Positions 8,674-17,051 of a stretch of DNA of 30,130 nucleotides are shown in pieces. The notes below the pieces were generated by a model. It did not search any database, had not been told where the DNA came from, and worked only from the letters and a program-made list of their open reading frames with translations. Every line of letters begins with the position of its first letter. Position 1 is the first letter of the stretch. Position numbers and translations under genes: made by a program. This DNA is from a virus. Location: IMG/VR virus record IMGVR_UViG_3300001213_000059, positions 1-30,130 of that record. The stretch is one strand, 5' to 3'.

Positions 8674-10839
8674 ATGGCTATACCTATTGATCCACATTAT
8701 ATTCCGGCATTTAGTATAGAAGATGTACTACTTGATAAAGATACTGGCGCACCTTTAACAGGTGGGTTGGTGTACTTTTATGAAGACGACCAGCGTGGCG
8801 TATTAAAACCTGTTTATCAGATTACTGGTACTTCACCCAATTACACCTTTGCAGAGCTTCCCAATCCTATCACCTTGAGTGCTATTGGAACCTTTGAAGA
8901 TGCGCTGGACAATCCGGTTATCCCTTATTTCTATCCATACGATGCAGCTGGTAACGTTGAGCTTTACTACATTGTTGTGACAAGTTCCACGGACGTTCCA
9001 CAGTTCACTCGTCAGGCACAGCCTTTCATTGAAGGGGCTGGAAGCAGCAGTGAAGTTTCTGAAGTCATTTCAAATGAGCTTTCCAACCCTCAATTTGCTC
9101 AAGTGTTGTTCGACACGACAGCTCCATTCGTGCTGTCATTCAATGCGGTTTCTGATGAAGTAGTATCGATTGCTCCAGACTGGGATTTGATTGTAACTTC
9201 TCCAGCCGTGGGTACTGTTACGCTGAACCAGATTGCACCGACTGGCTCTTTAAATGTTGTCTCCAATCCAGCCACGATTTTAAACATTACTTCATCTGGC
9301 ATTACAAGCCTTAAATTACGCCAGAGGATTTATGGTTCACCCAATCTGTGGGGGTCAGGATATATTTCAGCCACCTTTGTAGCCAAAACATACAGTGGTA
9401 CGGCACCAAACCTGAATCTGTTTTACAGCCAATCCGATGGAACGGTCGTTGATCAATTGTTATTGTCGGCTTCCCTGCTGGCATCAGGCTCTTATGCTGC
9501 TTATTCTGGAAGTGCGCTGATTCCAGTATCCACCAATCCAGATACTTTCCCAGACGCTTATATAGACATTTATTTCGATCTGCCATTGAGTATCGAAATC
9601 GACATAACAAGTGTGATGGTTGCCAAAACTGGAACAGTGAGTATTGATGACATCTTTTATGATCAAGAGTCGTATGAGAGACAGATTGATCACCTTTTCC
9701 ATTATTACAAACCTCAACTGGAATATAAGCCAATTCCAAGCTATCTGGTTGGTTGGGATTTCATAATGAATCCGGGTCAATTGGCAGGTAAAACGATTGC
9801 CGCCAAAGCTACTGGAGCCAATACTGGATGGTATGCGTGGGATCAAACGATTGTATTTCAGACTGTTAATAGCAGTATTAACGTGGCTCCAGCAGCTAAC
9901 AGTGGTGCATTTGCGATGGGTTTTGACCTGACGGGACAGGGTGCCATCATTCAATACCTAGGGAGACCACAGGCTATTGAGATTTTGTTAAATCGGATTT
10001 GTTCCATGATTAACTGCGCAGGTTCCGTGGCAACCAAAATTACAATCACGCTGTGGTATACAACGAATACAACTCTTCCAAAATTGGAAACACAGACGAT
10101 TCCTGTCACATATCCCGGAGCCATGTTCTTCACAGGACTTGATGCCAATGGAGTCCCTTCAGGAGTAATTGCCAACTGGTTCAAAGTTCCCCGAGAAAAT
10201 CAGCTGGGAGATGCTCATTTTACAACAACGGTCGGTTATCAAGACCATACTTTCAGTGGATGGAATCTTGATGATGAAACTATTGCAGGAACAGCTCGTT
10301 TCTTCGCTATCGTTGTTGGGACAGCTTCAGTGCCTACTCCACAGACTGTGGCGTTCAAATACATATCCTTGAATGCAGGTGATATTCCTACAAAACCTGC
10401 TCCACAGACTGAGGATGAGGTATTGAGAGAGTGTCAATACTATTATGAGCCGTCCGGCTTTTACGCTGAAGAAATGCTGATCAATCCTTCGCCGTATCTT
10501 ACAGCAGCAGGAACAACGATGACGTTGATTCCAAGGATTTTCACAGTTGATTATCAGACCAAAAGAACAAGCTCTCCTTATGTGCTGTTGTATTCCCCAA
10601 TATCAGGAACTCCTGCAATGGTAAATGGCGTTATCTTCAACGGAGCTTCAGTGCAAATAAATGCTGACATTGGGATAGGAAATTGGAGCCAGCAAGACTT
10701 GACTTCAAAATCTGTGGTCTATGAGCCAGCCAATACCACTCCCAGATGCAGCTTCTTGGTGGGAGCCGCTGCCAACTTTCCAGAGGCGTTTATTACTTAT
10801 CAAGCCATTACAGACGCAAGGCTTGGAGTTGTGGATTAA
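8674..10839 (+). CDS. Tail fibre / receptor-binding protein
   Basis: This 721-aa protein has an N-terminal virion-attachment-like region (residues 1-115) beginning IPIDPHYIPAFSIEDVLLDK, with GLVYFYEDDQRGVLKPVYQ and a LPNPITLSAIGTF segment. Comparable heads occur in podoviral fibre proteins. The rest is beta-rich with many Thr/Ser/Asn/aromatic residues and includes two similar halves around residues 300-345 and 590-640 (QIDHLFHYYKPQ and ECQYYYEPSGFY), suggesting a duplicated jelly-roll or carbohydrate-binding domain. The start has AGGAttttgct. It heads the fibre block at 8674-14654 and probably binds surface glycans. Confidence 0.7.
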   Translation: MAIPIDPHYIPAFSIEDVLLDKDTGAPLTGGLVYFYEDDQRGVLKPVYQITGTSPNYTFAELPNPITLSAIGTFEDALDNPVIPYFYPYDAAGNVELYYIVVTSSTDVPQFTRQAQPFIEGAGSSSEVSEVISNELSNPQFAQVLFDTTAPFVLSFNAVSDEVVSIAPDWDLIVTSPAVGTVTLNQIAPTGSLNVVSNPATILNITSSGITSLKLRQRIYGSPNLWGSGYISATFVAKTYSGTAPNLNLFYSQSDGTVVDQLLLSASLLASGSYAAYSGSALIPVSTNPDTFPDAYIDIYFDLPLSIEIDITSVMVAKTGTVSIDDIFYDQESYERQIDHLFHYYKPQLEYKPIPSYLVGWDFIMNPGQLAGKTIAAKATGANTGWYAWDQTIVFQTVNSSINVAPAANSGAFAMGFDLTGQGAIIQYLGRPQAIEILLNRICSMINCAGSVATKITITLWYTTNTTLPKLETQTIPVTYPGAMFFTGLDANGVPSGVIANWFKVPRENQLGDAHFTTTVGYQDHTFSGWNLDDETIAGTARFFAIVVGTASVPTPQTVAFKYISLNAGDIPTKPAPQTEDEVLRECQYYYEPSGFYAEEMLINPSPYLTAAGTTMTLIPRIFTVDYQTKRTSSPYVLLYSPISGTPAMVNGVIFNGASVQINADIGIGNWSQQDLTSKSVVYEPANTTPRCSFLVGAAANFPEAFITYQAITDARLGVVD

Positions 10840-10866
10840 AATTGAACAATAATTTAAGGATGAATT

Positions 10867-11256
10867 ATGACAACGCAATACAAATTACAGAAGGATGTGG
10901 CTGGGTATAATGGTTTTGGACTGCCTCCCTGTGACCAGAAATTCAGCGCCAGTCTGGCCATTACCACTGATACCACATTAACGGTTCCTTCATCCGGTGC
11001 CATGGGTGCTCCATTGAATCAGGTAAATCGCTTTCTGGCCGTCATTCAGGTGGAAGCCAATTTGTCTGTATGGTGCGCTGTGAATGCCACAGCTGCGGTT
11101 CCTGCTGGATCAACGTTTGCAGCAACGACATCGGACTTGATTATCGGTGGAGAATATTATGCCATCGAAGTGAAAGCTGCTGACGTCCTTCACTTTCTGG
11201 CACCTACAGCTGGCACCGATATTATGGTTAAATTTTACGCTTTACCTGCCAGTTAA
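10867..11256 (+). CDS. Small fibre-associated structural protein
   Basis: The 129-aa protein is Ala/Thr-rich and beta-type, with few charges. It lies between two fibre genes, preceded by AAGGAtgaatt. The central part (MGAPLNQVNRFLAVIQVEANLS) and the ending (GTDIMVKFYALPAS) look like a small beta-sandwich. A trimeric fibre adaptor or head-surface protein is plausible. Function is not recognised. Confidence 0.5.
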   Translation: MTTQYKLQKDVAGYNGFGLPPCDQKFSASLAITTDTTLTVPSSGAMGAPLNQVNRFLAVIQVEANLSVWCAVNATAAVPAGSTFAATTSDLIIGGEYYAIEVKAADVLHFLAPTAGTDIMVKFYALPAS

Positions 11257-11285
11257 GCGATTCATAAATCACAAGGAGTGTGGTT

Positions 11286-13586
11286 ATGGCATTAGTACCC
11301 GATCAGAAATTCAGTACCTTCGTGAACGGAGGCGACTTGCAGGTTGACGATATTATCGTTGGGTTGCGGGGAGGGCTGAACACAAAATTCAATTACACTG
11401 GAGAATTGCCTCCCGGAGTAGTCGTTCCTATCATCAATGGAGGTACTGGTGCCACGACTGCGACTCAGGCACGCATCAATCTGGGTTTAGGCACTATAGC
11501 CGTACAGAATGCCAGTGCAGTCGCCATTACTGGAGGCACTATTTCAGGGGTCGCCATAACAGCTTCTTCAGCTGCCTTGACATCAGGTTCCGTGACCGCG
11601 GCTCCCTCCGCTGGTACAGACATTACCAATAAGACTTATGTCGATGGACTGGACTCAGGAAACGTCAAGAGTGTAAGTGGAACCTCGAACCGGATTACCT
11701 CAACAGGTGGGCAAAACCCGGTTATAGATATCTCTGCCAGTTATGTCGGCCAGTCATCCATAACCACCCTCGGCACAATCGTCACAGGCGTCTGGAATGC
11801 TACAGCAATCGACTTGGCCACCTACGTCACGGGAAATCTGGCGGTAAGCCATTTGAATTCTGGCACCAGTGCTTCCGCTTCAACCTTCTGGAGAGGGGAC
11901 GGTTCTTGGGCAGTTCCAGCGGGAACGGGGGTCACTTCCGTCAGCGGTACGGCAGATCGAATCACTTCAACAGGTGGAACAACGCCCGTGATTGATATAG
12001 CCGCAACTTATGTTGGTCAGACCTCAATAACCACCTTGGGAACCATTGCAACTGGAACATGGCAAGGAACAGTTCTGGGATCAACTTACGGGGGGACAGG
12101 AGTTAATAATGGGGCTTCTACAATAACCTTGGGTGGAAGTCTGACCACATCAGGAGCATTCGCCAGTACATTTACGATGACGGGTATCACTGGAGTGACC
12201 TTTCCAACATCAGGAACGCTAGCCACAACCAGTCAATTGCCAACTCCTGCCGCTCTTACCAGAACAAATGATACGAATGTAACGCTTACGTTGGGTGGAA
12301 CGCCAACAACTGCTTTATTGCAAGCAACCAGTATCACAGTCGGTTGGTCAGGAACCTTAGCTGAAACACGCGGTGGTACGGCACAATCCACATACACCAC
12401 TGGCGATATTTTATACAGTTCGGCTGCAAATACATTGGCAAAATTGGCTGGAAATATAACCACAACCAAACAATATTTGTCACAAACCGGAAGTGGGGCG
12501 GCTTCAGCAGCTCCAGTATGGGCAACGATTGCTGGAACTGACATTACTGGTGAGGCATTAACCAAGTCTGACGATACCAACGTTACGCTGACGCTGGGAG
12601 GAACTCCGACTACTGCTTTGCTTCGGGCTACATCCATTACTGTTGGATGGACTGGAACGCTGGGTGTAACACGCGGAGGAACGGGACTTGGGTCTTTCAG
12701 TCAGGGCGATCTGTTATACGCAAGTGCGGCCAACACGCTCTCTGCTTTGGCTAAAGATGCAAATGCTACCCGGTATCTTTCAAATACAGGAACTACCAAT
12801 AACCCCGCATGGGCGCAAGTCAATCTTGCCAATGGTGTTACAGGAAACCTGCCTGTTACCAATTTGAATAGCGGCACCAGTGCTTCCAGTTCGACTTATT
12901 GGCGTGGTGACGGAACTTGGGCAAGTCCTGCGACCTCAAGCGGTGGACTGAAAAGCTTTCAGATATTCACCACTGGAACAGCTGCCACTTATACCCGTCC
13001 TGCTGGCATCACATCCATTTTGGTGGAAGTGGTGGGTGGAGGTGGTGCTGGAGGGAGTGCAACTGGAGGTGGCGCATCGTTATCCTGCGGAAGTGGTGGT
13101 GGCGGTGGTGGCTATGCCCGACTTTGGGTGGCATCAGCTTCTTCGACTTACACTTATACCGTAGGTGCTGGCGGGACAGCCGGGGCTGGTGGCAATAACG
13201 CAGGAAATGCTGGCGGCACAACGACATTCAGTGCGTCTTCTTTGCAAGCAACAGGAGGAAGTGGTGGGTCAGGTGCTCCGGCAATTTCCGCATCTGGCAT
13301 TCAGGCCAACGGTGGTGCAGGTGGGGTAGGCTCAAACGGTGATTTCAACTGTAAAGGTGGCGCAGGAAGTTGGGGATTAGTTATTTCCGCAGGTGGTGCT
13401 ATTACCGGAAGAGGTGGCGATGCGGCTATTTATGGCGGTGGGGCGGCTGCTGTAGGTGCTAACAATACGACAGGCGTCGCTGGTGGTAACTACGGTGGCG
13501 GTGGTTCTGGTGGCTTGGCCTCAACAGCCAACCAAGTAGGTGGTGTGGGTGCAGGGGGCTTGATCGTAGTCTGGGAATTTGCATAA
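11286..13586 (+). CDS. Tail fibre with glycine-rich receptor-binding tip
   Basis: This 766-aa fibre starts at the ATG behind AAGGAGtgtggtt. A GTG six bases earlier is possible but less well placed. Residues 40-540 contain many short beta-repeats of the type [39 protein letters not shown] and SGTSASxSTxWRGDGxW, as seen in phage fibre shafts. The last about 200 residues are extremely glycine-rich ([13 protein letters not shown] and similar) and end in [10 protein letters not shown]. This matches glycine-rich fibre tips that pack as polyglycine-II sandwiches and whose loops set host specificity. The motif [10 protein letters not shown] appears twice, showing internal duplication. Confidence 0.75.
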   Translation: MALVPDQKFSTFVNGGDLQVDDIIVGLRGGLNTKFNYTGELPPGVVVPIINGGTGATTATQARINLGLGTIAVQNASAVAITGGTISGVAITASSAALTSGSVTAAPSAGTDITNKTYVDGLDSGNVKSVSGTSNRITSTGGQNPVIDISASYVGQSSITTLGTIVTGVWNATAIDLATYVTGNLAVSHLNSGTSASASTFWRGDGSWAVPAGTGVTSVSGTADRITSTGGTTPVIDIAATYVGQTSITTLGTIATGTWQGTVLGSTYGGTGVNNGASTITLGGSLTTSGAFASTFTMTGITGVTFPTSGTLATTSQLPTPAALTRTNDTNVTLTLGGTPTTALLQATSITVGWSGTLAETRGGTAQSTYTTGDILYSSAANTLAKLAGNITTTKQYLSQTGSGAASAAPVWATIAGTDITGEALTKSDDTNVTLTLGGTPTTALLRATSITVGWTGTLGVTRGGTGLGSFSQGDLLYASAANTLSALAKDANATRYLSNTGTTNNPAWAQVNLANGVTGNLPVTNLNSGTSASSSTYWRGDGTWASPATSSGGLKSFQIFTTGTAATYTRPAGITSILVEVVGGGGAGGSATGGGASLSCGSGGGGGGYARLWVASASSTYTYTVGAGGTAGAGGNNAGNAGGTTTFSASSLQATGGSGGSGAPAISASGIQANGGAGGVGSNGDFNCKGGAGSWGLVISAGGAITGRGGDAAIYGGGAAAVGANNTTGVAGGNYGGGGSGGLASTANQVGGVGAGGLIVVWEFA

Positions 13587-13616
13587 AAACTTTAACTTAA
13601 GGATGAGGAAAATAAA

Positions 13617-14654
13617 ATGGGAATTATCAATATTACACCGGGGCAAACAGGTTTGGTTGGAGTTTTACCTAGTGTTGCTTACATCAATACAGATGATACC
13701 GTTGCTGAAGTCACGACAACCGGTTATCTGAATAAAGAAGTCGCCAATGGATTGCAAATTTCATTGCCCTGCATTGCAGCGGTGAGCACCAAAGCCACAC
13801 CAACATCGGTTCCACAGGTTGGATGGTATGAAGTCCAGCACATCGGTTCCAATTGGTCTTTGGATGCCGGATCAAACACAGGCATCGCGCTGACCGATGG
13901 GCATATCTTCGTAGGTAACGCCAGTAACGTGGCAGCCGATGTGGCTATGAGTGGTGACATCTCTATCACGAATGCTGGGGTTACAGCGATTGTAGCTGGA
14001 GTCATTGTCAATGCAGACATCAATGCCGCAGCGGCTATTGCCTTCAGCAAACTGGCAGCGTTGCCTTCTGCACAGATATTGGTCGGCAGTGCTGGTAATG
14101 TACCTACAGCTGTCGCAATGACCGGCGATGTAACTATTTCCAACACCGGCGTTACCTCGATTGCCGCTTTGTCTATTGTGAATGCGGATATCAGCGCGAC
14201 AGCTGCCATTGATTTTTCCAAGCTTGCAGCACTTACTTCCGGGAATATTTTGGTTGGTTCGGTGGGTACAGTGCCTACCTCTGTAGCTATGTCTGGGGAT
14301 GCTACAATTATTGCATCAGGTGCGCTGACAATTGCCAACGATGCCATAACCACGGTCAAGATATTGAATGCCAACGTGACCTTAGCTAAATTGGCATCTG
14401 GGATTACTCCAAGTCATGTTATCAAGTTTGCCAATCAGGTGACGACAGTTGGTGGTGCGGCTACAGAAGCATTTACAGTCACTGGAGCAGCAGCTGCAAC
14501 GGATAGAGCCTTCGTTCAGGTGGTCAATAATGGAACTGGCAACGTAACTGTATTAGAGGCTGTTGTAACTGATAACACTCTTACGATAACATTCAGTGCT
14601 GATCCACAGAATGATACTGTATTTAATTATCAGTTGATCAGAGTTGCATCTTAA
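13617..14654 (+). CDS. Tail fibre with 57-residue repeats
   Basis: The 345-aa protein has an N-terminal region with VLPSVAYINTDDTVAEVTT and WYEVQHIGSNW. After this come two complete 57-residue repeats (residues 97-153 and 154-210) and a partial third. Each begins ILVGSAGNV-like and contains VAMSGD, ITNxGVTAI, IVNADI and FSKLAALxS. A final beta domain spans about residues 270-345. Such repeats are common in trimeric fibre shafts. The gene follows the Gly-rich fibre and is preceded by GAGGaaaataaa. It could be a second receptor-binding protein or a fibre partner. Confidence 0.68.
   Translation: MGIINITPGQTGLVGVLPSVAYINTDDTVAEVTTTGYLNKEVANGLQISLPCIAAVSTKATPTSVPQVGWYEVQHIGSNWSLDAGSNTGIALTDGHIFVGNASNVAADVAMSGDISITNAGVTAIVAGVIVNADINAAAAIAFSKLAALPSAQILVGSAGNVPTAVAMTGDVTISNTGVTSIAALSIVNADISATAAIDFSKLAALTSGNILVGSVGTVPTSVAMSGDATIIASGALTIANDAITTVKILNANVTLAKLASGITPSHVIKFANQVTTVGGAATEAFTVTGAAAATDRAFVQVVNNGTGNVTVLEAVVTDNTLTITFSADPQNDTVFNYQLIRVAS
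13905..14363 (+). repeat. 171-bp in-gene tandem repeats (two full, one partial)
   Basis: Repeat 1 is 13905-14075, repeat 2 is 14076-14246, and a third, partial and diverged copy runs to about 14363. They encode the 57-residue fibre units. The unit length is exact in the two full copies, so gain or loss of copies by recombination would keep the reading frame. Confidence 0.75.
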
Positions 14655-14671
14655 TTTAATAAGGATATTAA

Positions 14672-14872
14672 ATGAACTTAGAACAATTGCAAGCAAGATC
14701 AAATGAATTGCAAAATGCTTTGGTTAATACCACACAGCAAATGTATGTGATTCAAGGTCATAAACAGGAAGTTGATTATCAGATTCACCTTTTAAATGAA
14801 ATTGAGTCTGAAAAAGTAAGGGCAGCCGCTGCGGAAGCTCTTGCCAGTCAAACGGAATCGCCTGTACAATAG
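14672..14872 (+). CDS. Small coiled-coil protein
   Basis: The 66-aa protein is nearly all helical, with a heptad-like pattern through LEQLQARSNELQNALVNTTQ and a second helix around VDYQIHLLNEIESEKV. It follows TAAGGAtattaa. Position after the fibre genes suggests a fibre chaperone or structural accessory, but this is only inferred. No family is recognised. Confidence 0.55.
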   Translation: MNLEQLQARSNELQNALVNTTQQMYVIQGHKQEVDYQIHLLNEIESEKVRAAAAEALASQTESPVQ

Positions 14873-14878
14873 ACTTTA

Positions 14879-14936
14879 AAATGGCTTGTGCTTTCTTTTG
14901 TGGACTGTCCTCTACATTCTTTGTCGCAAGCCATTT
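14879..14936 (+). terminator. Long-loop hairpin, possible terminator
   Basis: The arms AAATGGCTTG (14879-14888) and CAAGCCATTT (14927-14936) pair perfectly over 10 bp with a 38-base loop. They are followed by ccattattttt. The T-rich tail fits a weak intrinsic terminator at the end of the fibre operon. Alternatively the stem may protect the transcript end or modulate the next gene, whose GTG start is 25 bases further on. Confidence 0.4.
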
Positions 14937-14960
14937 CCATTATTTTTATAAGGATTTAAA

Positions 14961-15260
14961 GTGGAAATTAAATTAGCAGAAGCATTACTGCGCAGAAAAG
15001 AATTGTCTGAAAAAATCAATGTTCTGCGTCATTTTAAAGATAACCAGTTATTTTATCAGGTTCGTGGACAACGGGTTCCAGTAGAGAAAGGCTTTGAAGA
15101 CCTGAACATGGACATTCCAAAGCTTACAGCTTCACAGGTCACAGCTGAATATGATTTTTGTGCCAAACAACTACGTCTTGTTGACGCATTAATCCAGCAA
15201 GCCAACTGGACAACGATCCTTGAAGTTGACCCAATGGTTATGGACACTTACAAAGCTTAA
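14961..15260 (+). CDS. DIP1984-like small protein
   Basis: This 99-aa protein starts at GTG behind AAGGAtttaaa. The opening EIKLAEALLRRKELSEKINV and the closing helix KQLRLVDALIQQANWTT resemble the DIP1984 (septicolysin-like) family. That family has two antiparallel helices, with a start such as KLAEAL..R..L..KI and an ending with an asparagine-tryptophan-threonine signature. The molecular role of the family is not known to me. Its place after the fibre genes suggests a virion or assembly link. The family match is from memory of the pattern. Confidence 0.45.
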   Translation: MEIKLAEALLRRKELSEKINVLRHFKDNQLFYQVRGQRVPVEKGFEDLNMDIPKLTASQVTAEYDFCAKQLRLVDALIQQANWTTILEVDPMVMDTYKA

Positions 15261-15363
15261 CACCGATTTTAGATAGCTGGATGGTATGGGAAAGGCCGCT
15301 GTGAGCCTTAATCACAAGCAGCAGGACTGTTGCGTTGCCAGAGCATGTCTGTAACATGTATCT

Positions 15364-15444
15364 TAAATTGAAGCCAAATGGCAAGGCATCTCACTTTTAA
15401 TGAGACGGTAGCAATACCTAAAGGGTTCGATTCCCTTCTTACTG
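15364..15444 (+). pseudogene. tRNA-like body, UUU anticodon, no paired acceptor stem
   Basis: The D arm (GCC / AAATGGCAA / GGC, 15373-15387), anticodon arm (TCTCA / CTTTTAA / TGAGA, 15389-15405, anticodon TTT, lysine) and T arm (AAGGG / TTCGATT / CCCTT, 15421-15437) are canonical. Between anticodon and T arms lies a small hairpin, GGTA-GCAA-TACC, giving a long variable region that is atypical for lysine tRNA. The 5' seven bases (15364-15370) do not pair with the 3' seven (15438-15444). It is either a decayed tRNA, a captured 3' part of a host tRNA (for example an attachment site), or a tRNA-like RNA. Confidence 0.5.
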
Positions 15445-15454
15445 AACTTGAATT

Positions 15455-15553
15455 CCGACTATTTGAACATTTAAGATCCTAAGTTCCGAATGACCGATTA
15501 ACGCCGAATTAAGCGGCCTTAAAATCCGATTTCCGAATAACATCATTCCGACT
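15455..15553 (+). repeat. Seven CCGA(A/C/T)T repeats
   Basis: Direct copies of a hexamer start at 15455, 15486, 15494, 15504, 15526, 15533 and 15548, four of them within TTCCGA. They lie in noncoding DNA upstream of the endolysin. Spacings vary (31, 8, 10, 22, 7 and 15 bases), so they are not regular iterons. They may be protein-binding half-sites. Confidence 0.5.
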
Positions 15554-15596
15554 TACCAACCCATTGTTCAGCTATCCTTTCCTTCTTTTCAATCAA

Positions 15597-15605
15597 TGTT
15601 ATAAT
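15597..15605 (+). promoter_or_regulatory. Extended -10 promoter candidate for endolysin
   Basis: TGtTATAAT is a perfect extended -10 element. No clear -35 lies 17 bases upstream, which extended -10 promoters can do without. Transcription would start near 15612, about 75 bases ahead of the endolysin start. Confidence 0.4.
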
Positions 15606-15684
15606 GATATTGATATCTGTGGTCTCCACACACTTCCCTCCTGACGTGCCTACATTTCCGCAGATATCACCATCAGGATTCATC

Positions 15685-16296
15685 ATGGGAAAATTAAGCC
15701 AAGGATTGGTATTAATGACATGCTCAACACTCACCCCTCTTTTTCTCTGTGGATGCAATTATTTTCATTTTGATTACTTCAACCAATGCATGAGTTCCAT
15801 TCTGGAACATGAGGGTGGTTTATCGAAAGATAAACGTGATCCGGGCGGCATAACCCAGTGGGGTATTTCTCTACGTTATCTCAAAAGTATTGGATATGAC
15901 GTTAATGGTGATGGTGAAATTACTGAAGAAGATATCATTGCTTTACCCAAAGATGGTGCTATTAAAATTTACCGAAAATTCTGGTGGGACAAGTATTATT
16001 ATACCAACTTTAATGAGCTTAAAGTCGTTGAAAAAGTATTCGATTTGGCTGTGAATATGGGTGGTTATGGTGCTCATAAACTATTACAAATTGCGATCAA
16101 TAATCTTCAGGATTCACCCATAAAAATGGATGGGAAACTGGGGGTACAAACATTCGCTGCTGCCAATAAACTTAATGCTGATAAACTACGGCAGGAATTA
16201 AGGGTTTGTGCTGAAAAAAGGTACAATGAAATTTTAGAAAAAAATCCAGAAATGGAATGGGCGAGGAAGGGATGGATGAATCGGGCACGATGGTAA
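15685..16296 (+). CDS. Endolysin, GH108-type N-acetylmuramidase with signal-like N-terminus
   Basis: It would cleave the glycan of host peptidoglycan at lysis. Starting at 15685 (AGGAttcatc upstream) the protein has 203 aa. The family motifs are ILEHEGG (E43 the likely catalytic Glu), RDPGGITQWGIS, and a C-terminal peptidoglycan-binding-like region with a MDGKLGVQTFAA segment (around residues 150-161). An EF-hand-like loop, DVNGDGEITEED, lies near residue 74. The first about 24 residues are hydrophobic and end in LFLCGC, resembling a signal peptide with an imperfect lipobox. A second in-frame ATG at 15715 also has an AAGGA site. The stop overlaps the next gene. Confidence 0.82.
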   Translation: MGKLSQGLVLMTCSTLTPLFLCGCNYFHFDYFNQCMSSILEHEGGLSKDKRDPGGITQWGISLRYLKSIGYDVNGDGEITEEDIIALPKDGAIKIYRKFWWDKYYYTNFNELKVVEKVFDLAVNMGGYGAHKLLQIAINNLQDSPIKMDGKLGVQTFAAANKLNADKLRQELRVCAEKRYNEILEKNPEMEWARKGWMNRARW

Positions 16297-16643
16297 AAAT
16301 GTGGAATGAATATTTGCCTTGGCCACCCAGTATAAATCATTACTGGCGACATGGAAAGAATGGACATTACATCAGTGCTGAGGGTCGGGCATATCGTGAA
16401 AATGTTTTTTACTTATGTCGTAGTACTCGTGGTTTTTTCACCAAAGATGAAAGACTTTCCGTCTATATAATGGCTTCTCCACCTGACCGAAGAAGAAGAG
16501 ACTTGGACAATGTGCTGAAAAGCTTGCTCGATGCTCTCCAGCACGCAGGAATTTACCCTGATGACTGTCAAATAGACCGTCTTTATATCGCAAGAACTCC
16601 TGATATTGATAGTAGGGTTTTTGTCTCTATTTCACCCTGTTAA
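16290..16643 (+). CDS. rusA: Holliday junction resolvase, RusA family
   Basis: This protein of about 117 aa (E. coli RusA: 120 aa) resolves four-way DNA junctions. It begins YLPWPPSINHYWR, the typical RusA opening, and carries the catalytic signature RRRRDLDNVLKSLLDAL, with Asp 71 and 73 and a third acidic position at Asp 91/92 in YPDDCQID. The start is uncertain: ATG at 16290 overlaps the endolysin stop, and 16272, 16257 and 16299 are in-frame options without a clearly better site. It faces the SSB gene (convergent, 2-base gap) and completes a recombination module with SSB, RecT and the exonuclease. Confidence 0.85.
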   Translation: MVKMWNEYLPWPPSINHYWRHGKNGHYISAEGRAYRENVFYLCRSTRGFFTKDERLSVYIMASPPDRRRRDLDNVLKSLLDALQHAGIYPDDCQIDRLYIARTPDIDSRVFVSISPC

Positions 16644-16645
16644 TT

Positions 16646-17041
16646 TTACCAGGGAATATCATCATCGACAAAGGCTGCATCGGATTCAACTTTCTGTGCG
16701 GGAGCAGCTGGTTTCAGTTCTTTCGATTTTGGAAACAACTTGATATCATGGCCAATCACTATAGAGCGCGTCTTTTCCTGACCATCCTGCCCTTTGTACT
16801 TTTGATTGTCGATTTCACCCTGAATAAGAATCAAATCACCCACACCGACATATTTTTCTGCAATCTCAGCAAGTCGTGAAAAAACAGTCACATTATGCCA
16901 CGTCACTTTCTCTTGTTTCTCACCATTTTTTTCATATTTTTTTGAAGTAACGAGACTCAAATTTACAAGTTTTATTCCAGTGGTGGTTGTTTTGCTGTCA
17001 ATCTTTCCAACTCGACCCAAAAGGGTAGCCTGATTCATCAT
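16646..17041 (-). CDS. ssb: Single-stranded DNA-binding protein
   Basis: The 131-aa protein has the OB-fold pattern of bacterial and phage SSB: NQATLLGRVGKI, then VTWHNVTVFSRLAEIAEKYV, then GDLILIQGEIDNQKY. The disordered tail ends in the acidic DDDIPW, equivalent to the DDDIPF tip that recruits partner proteins. It coats ssDNA during replication and recombination. It is the last gene of a minus-strand operon with RecT and YqaJ. The first ATG has AGGAtattatc; a second ATG follows directly. Confidence 0.93.
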   Translation of the reverse strand: MMNQATLLGRVGKIDSKTTTTGIKLVNLSLVTSKKYEKNGEKQEKVTWHNVTVFSRLAEIAEKYVGVGDLILIQGEIDNQKYKGQDGQEKTRSIVIGHDIKLFPKSKELKPAAPAQKVESDAAFVDDDIPW

Positions 17042-17051
17042 GATAATATCC

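Larger units (their letters stand above)
15261..15684. other. 424-base noncoding region
   Basis: No credible ORF occurs here. From left to right it holds a 5-bp stem with a 7-base loop (15300-15316), a 5-bp stem with a 5-base loop (15344-15358), a tRNA-like body (15364-15444), a cluster of CCGA repeats (15455-15553) and an extended -10 box (15597-15605) ahead of the endolysin gene. Confidence 0.6.

Noticed and set aside
12233-12637. 134-aa minus-strand ORF in the glycine-rich fibre
   Set aside because: Antisense shadow of the repetitive fibre sequence with no ribosome site.
13724-14374. 216-aa minus-strand ORF within the repeat fibre
   Set aside because: The open frame results from the low-complexity Ala/Val/Thr codons of the fibre repeats on the other strand.
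8674-14654. Possible invertible fibre segment for the serine recombinase
   Set aside because: I saw no pair of inverted hix/gix-like sites or split, opposed fibre ends; all fibre genes read the same way and are intact.
15364-15444. Functional tRNA-Lys
   Set aside because: The three arms are good but the acceptor stem is not paired and the variable region is too long for lysine tRNA.
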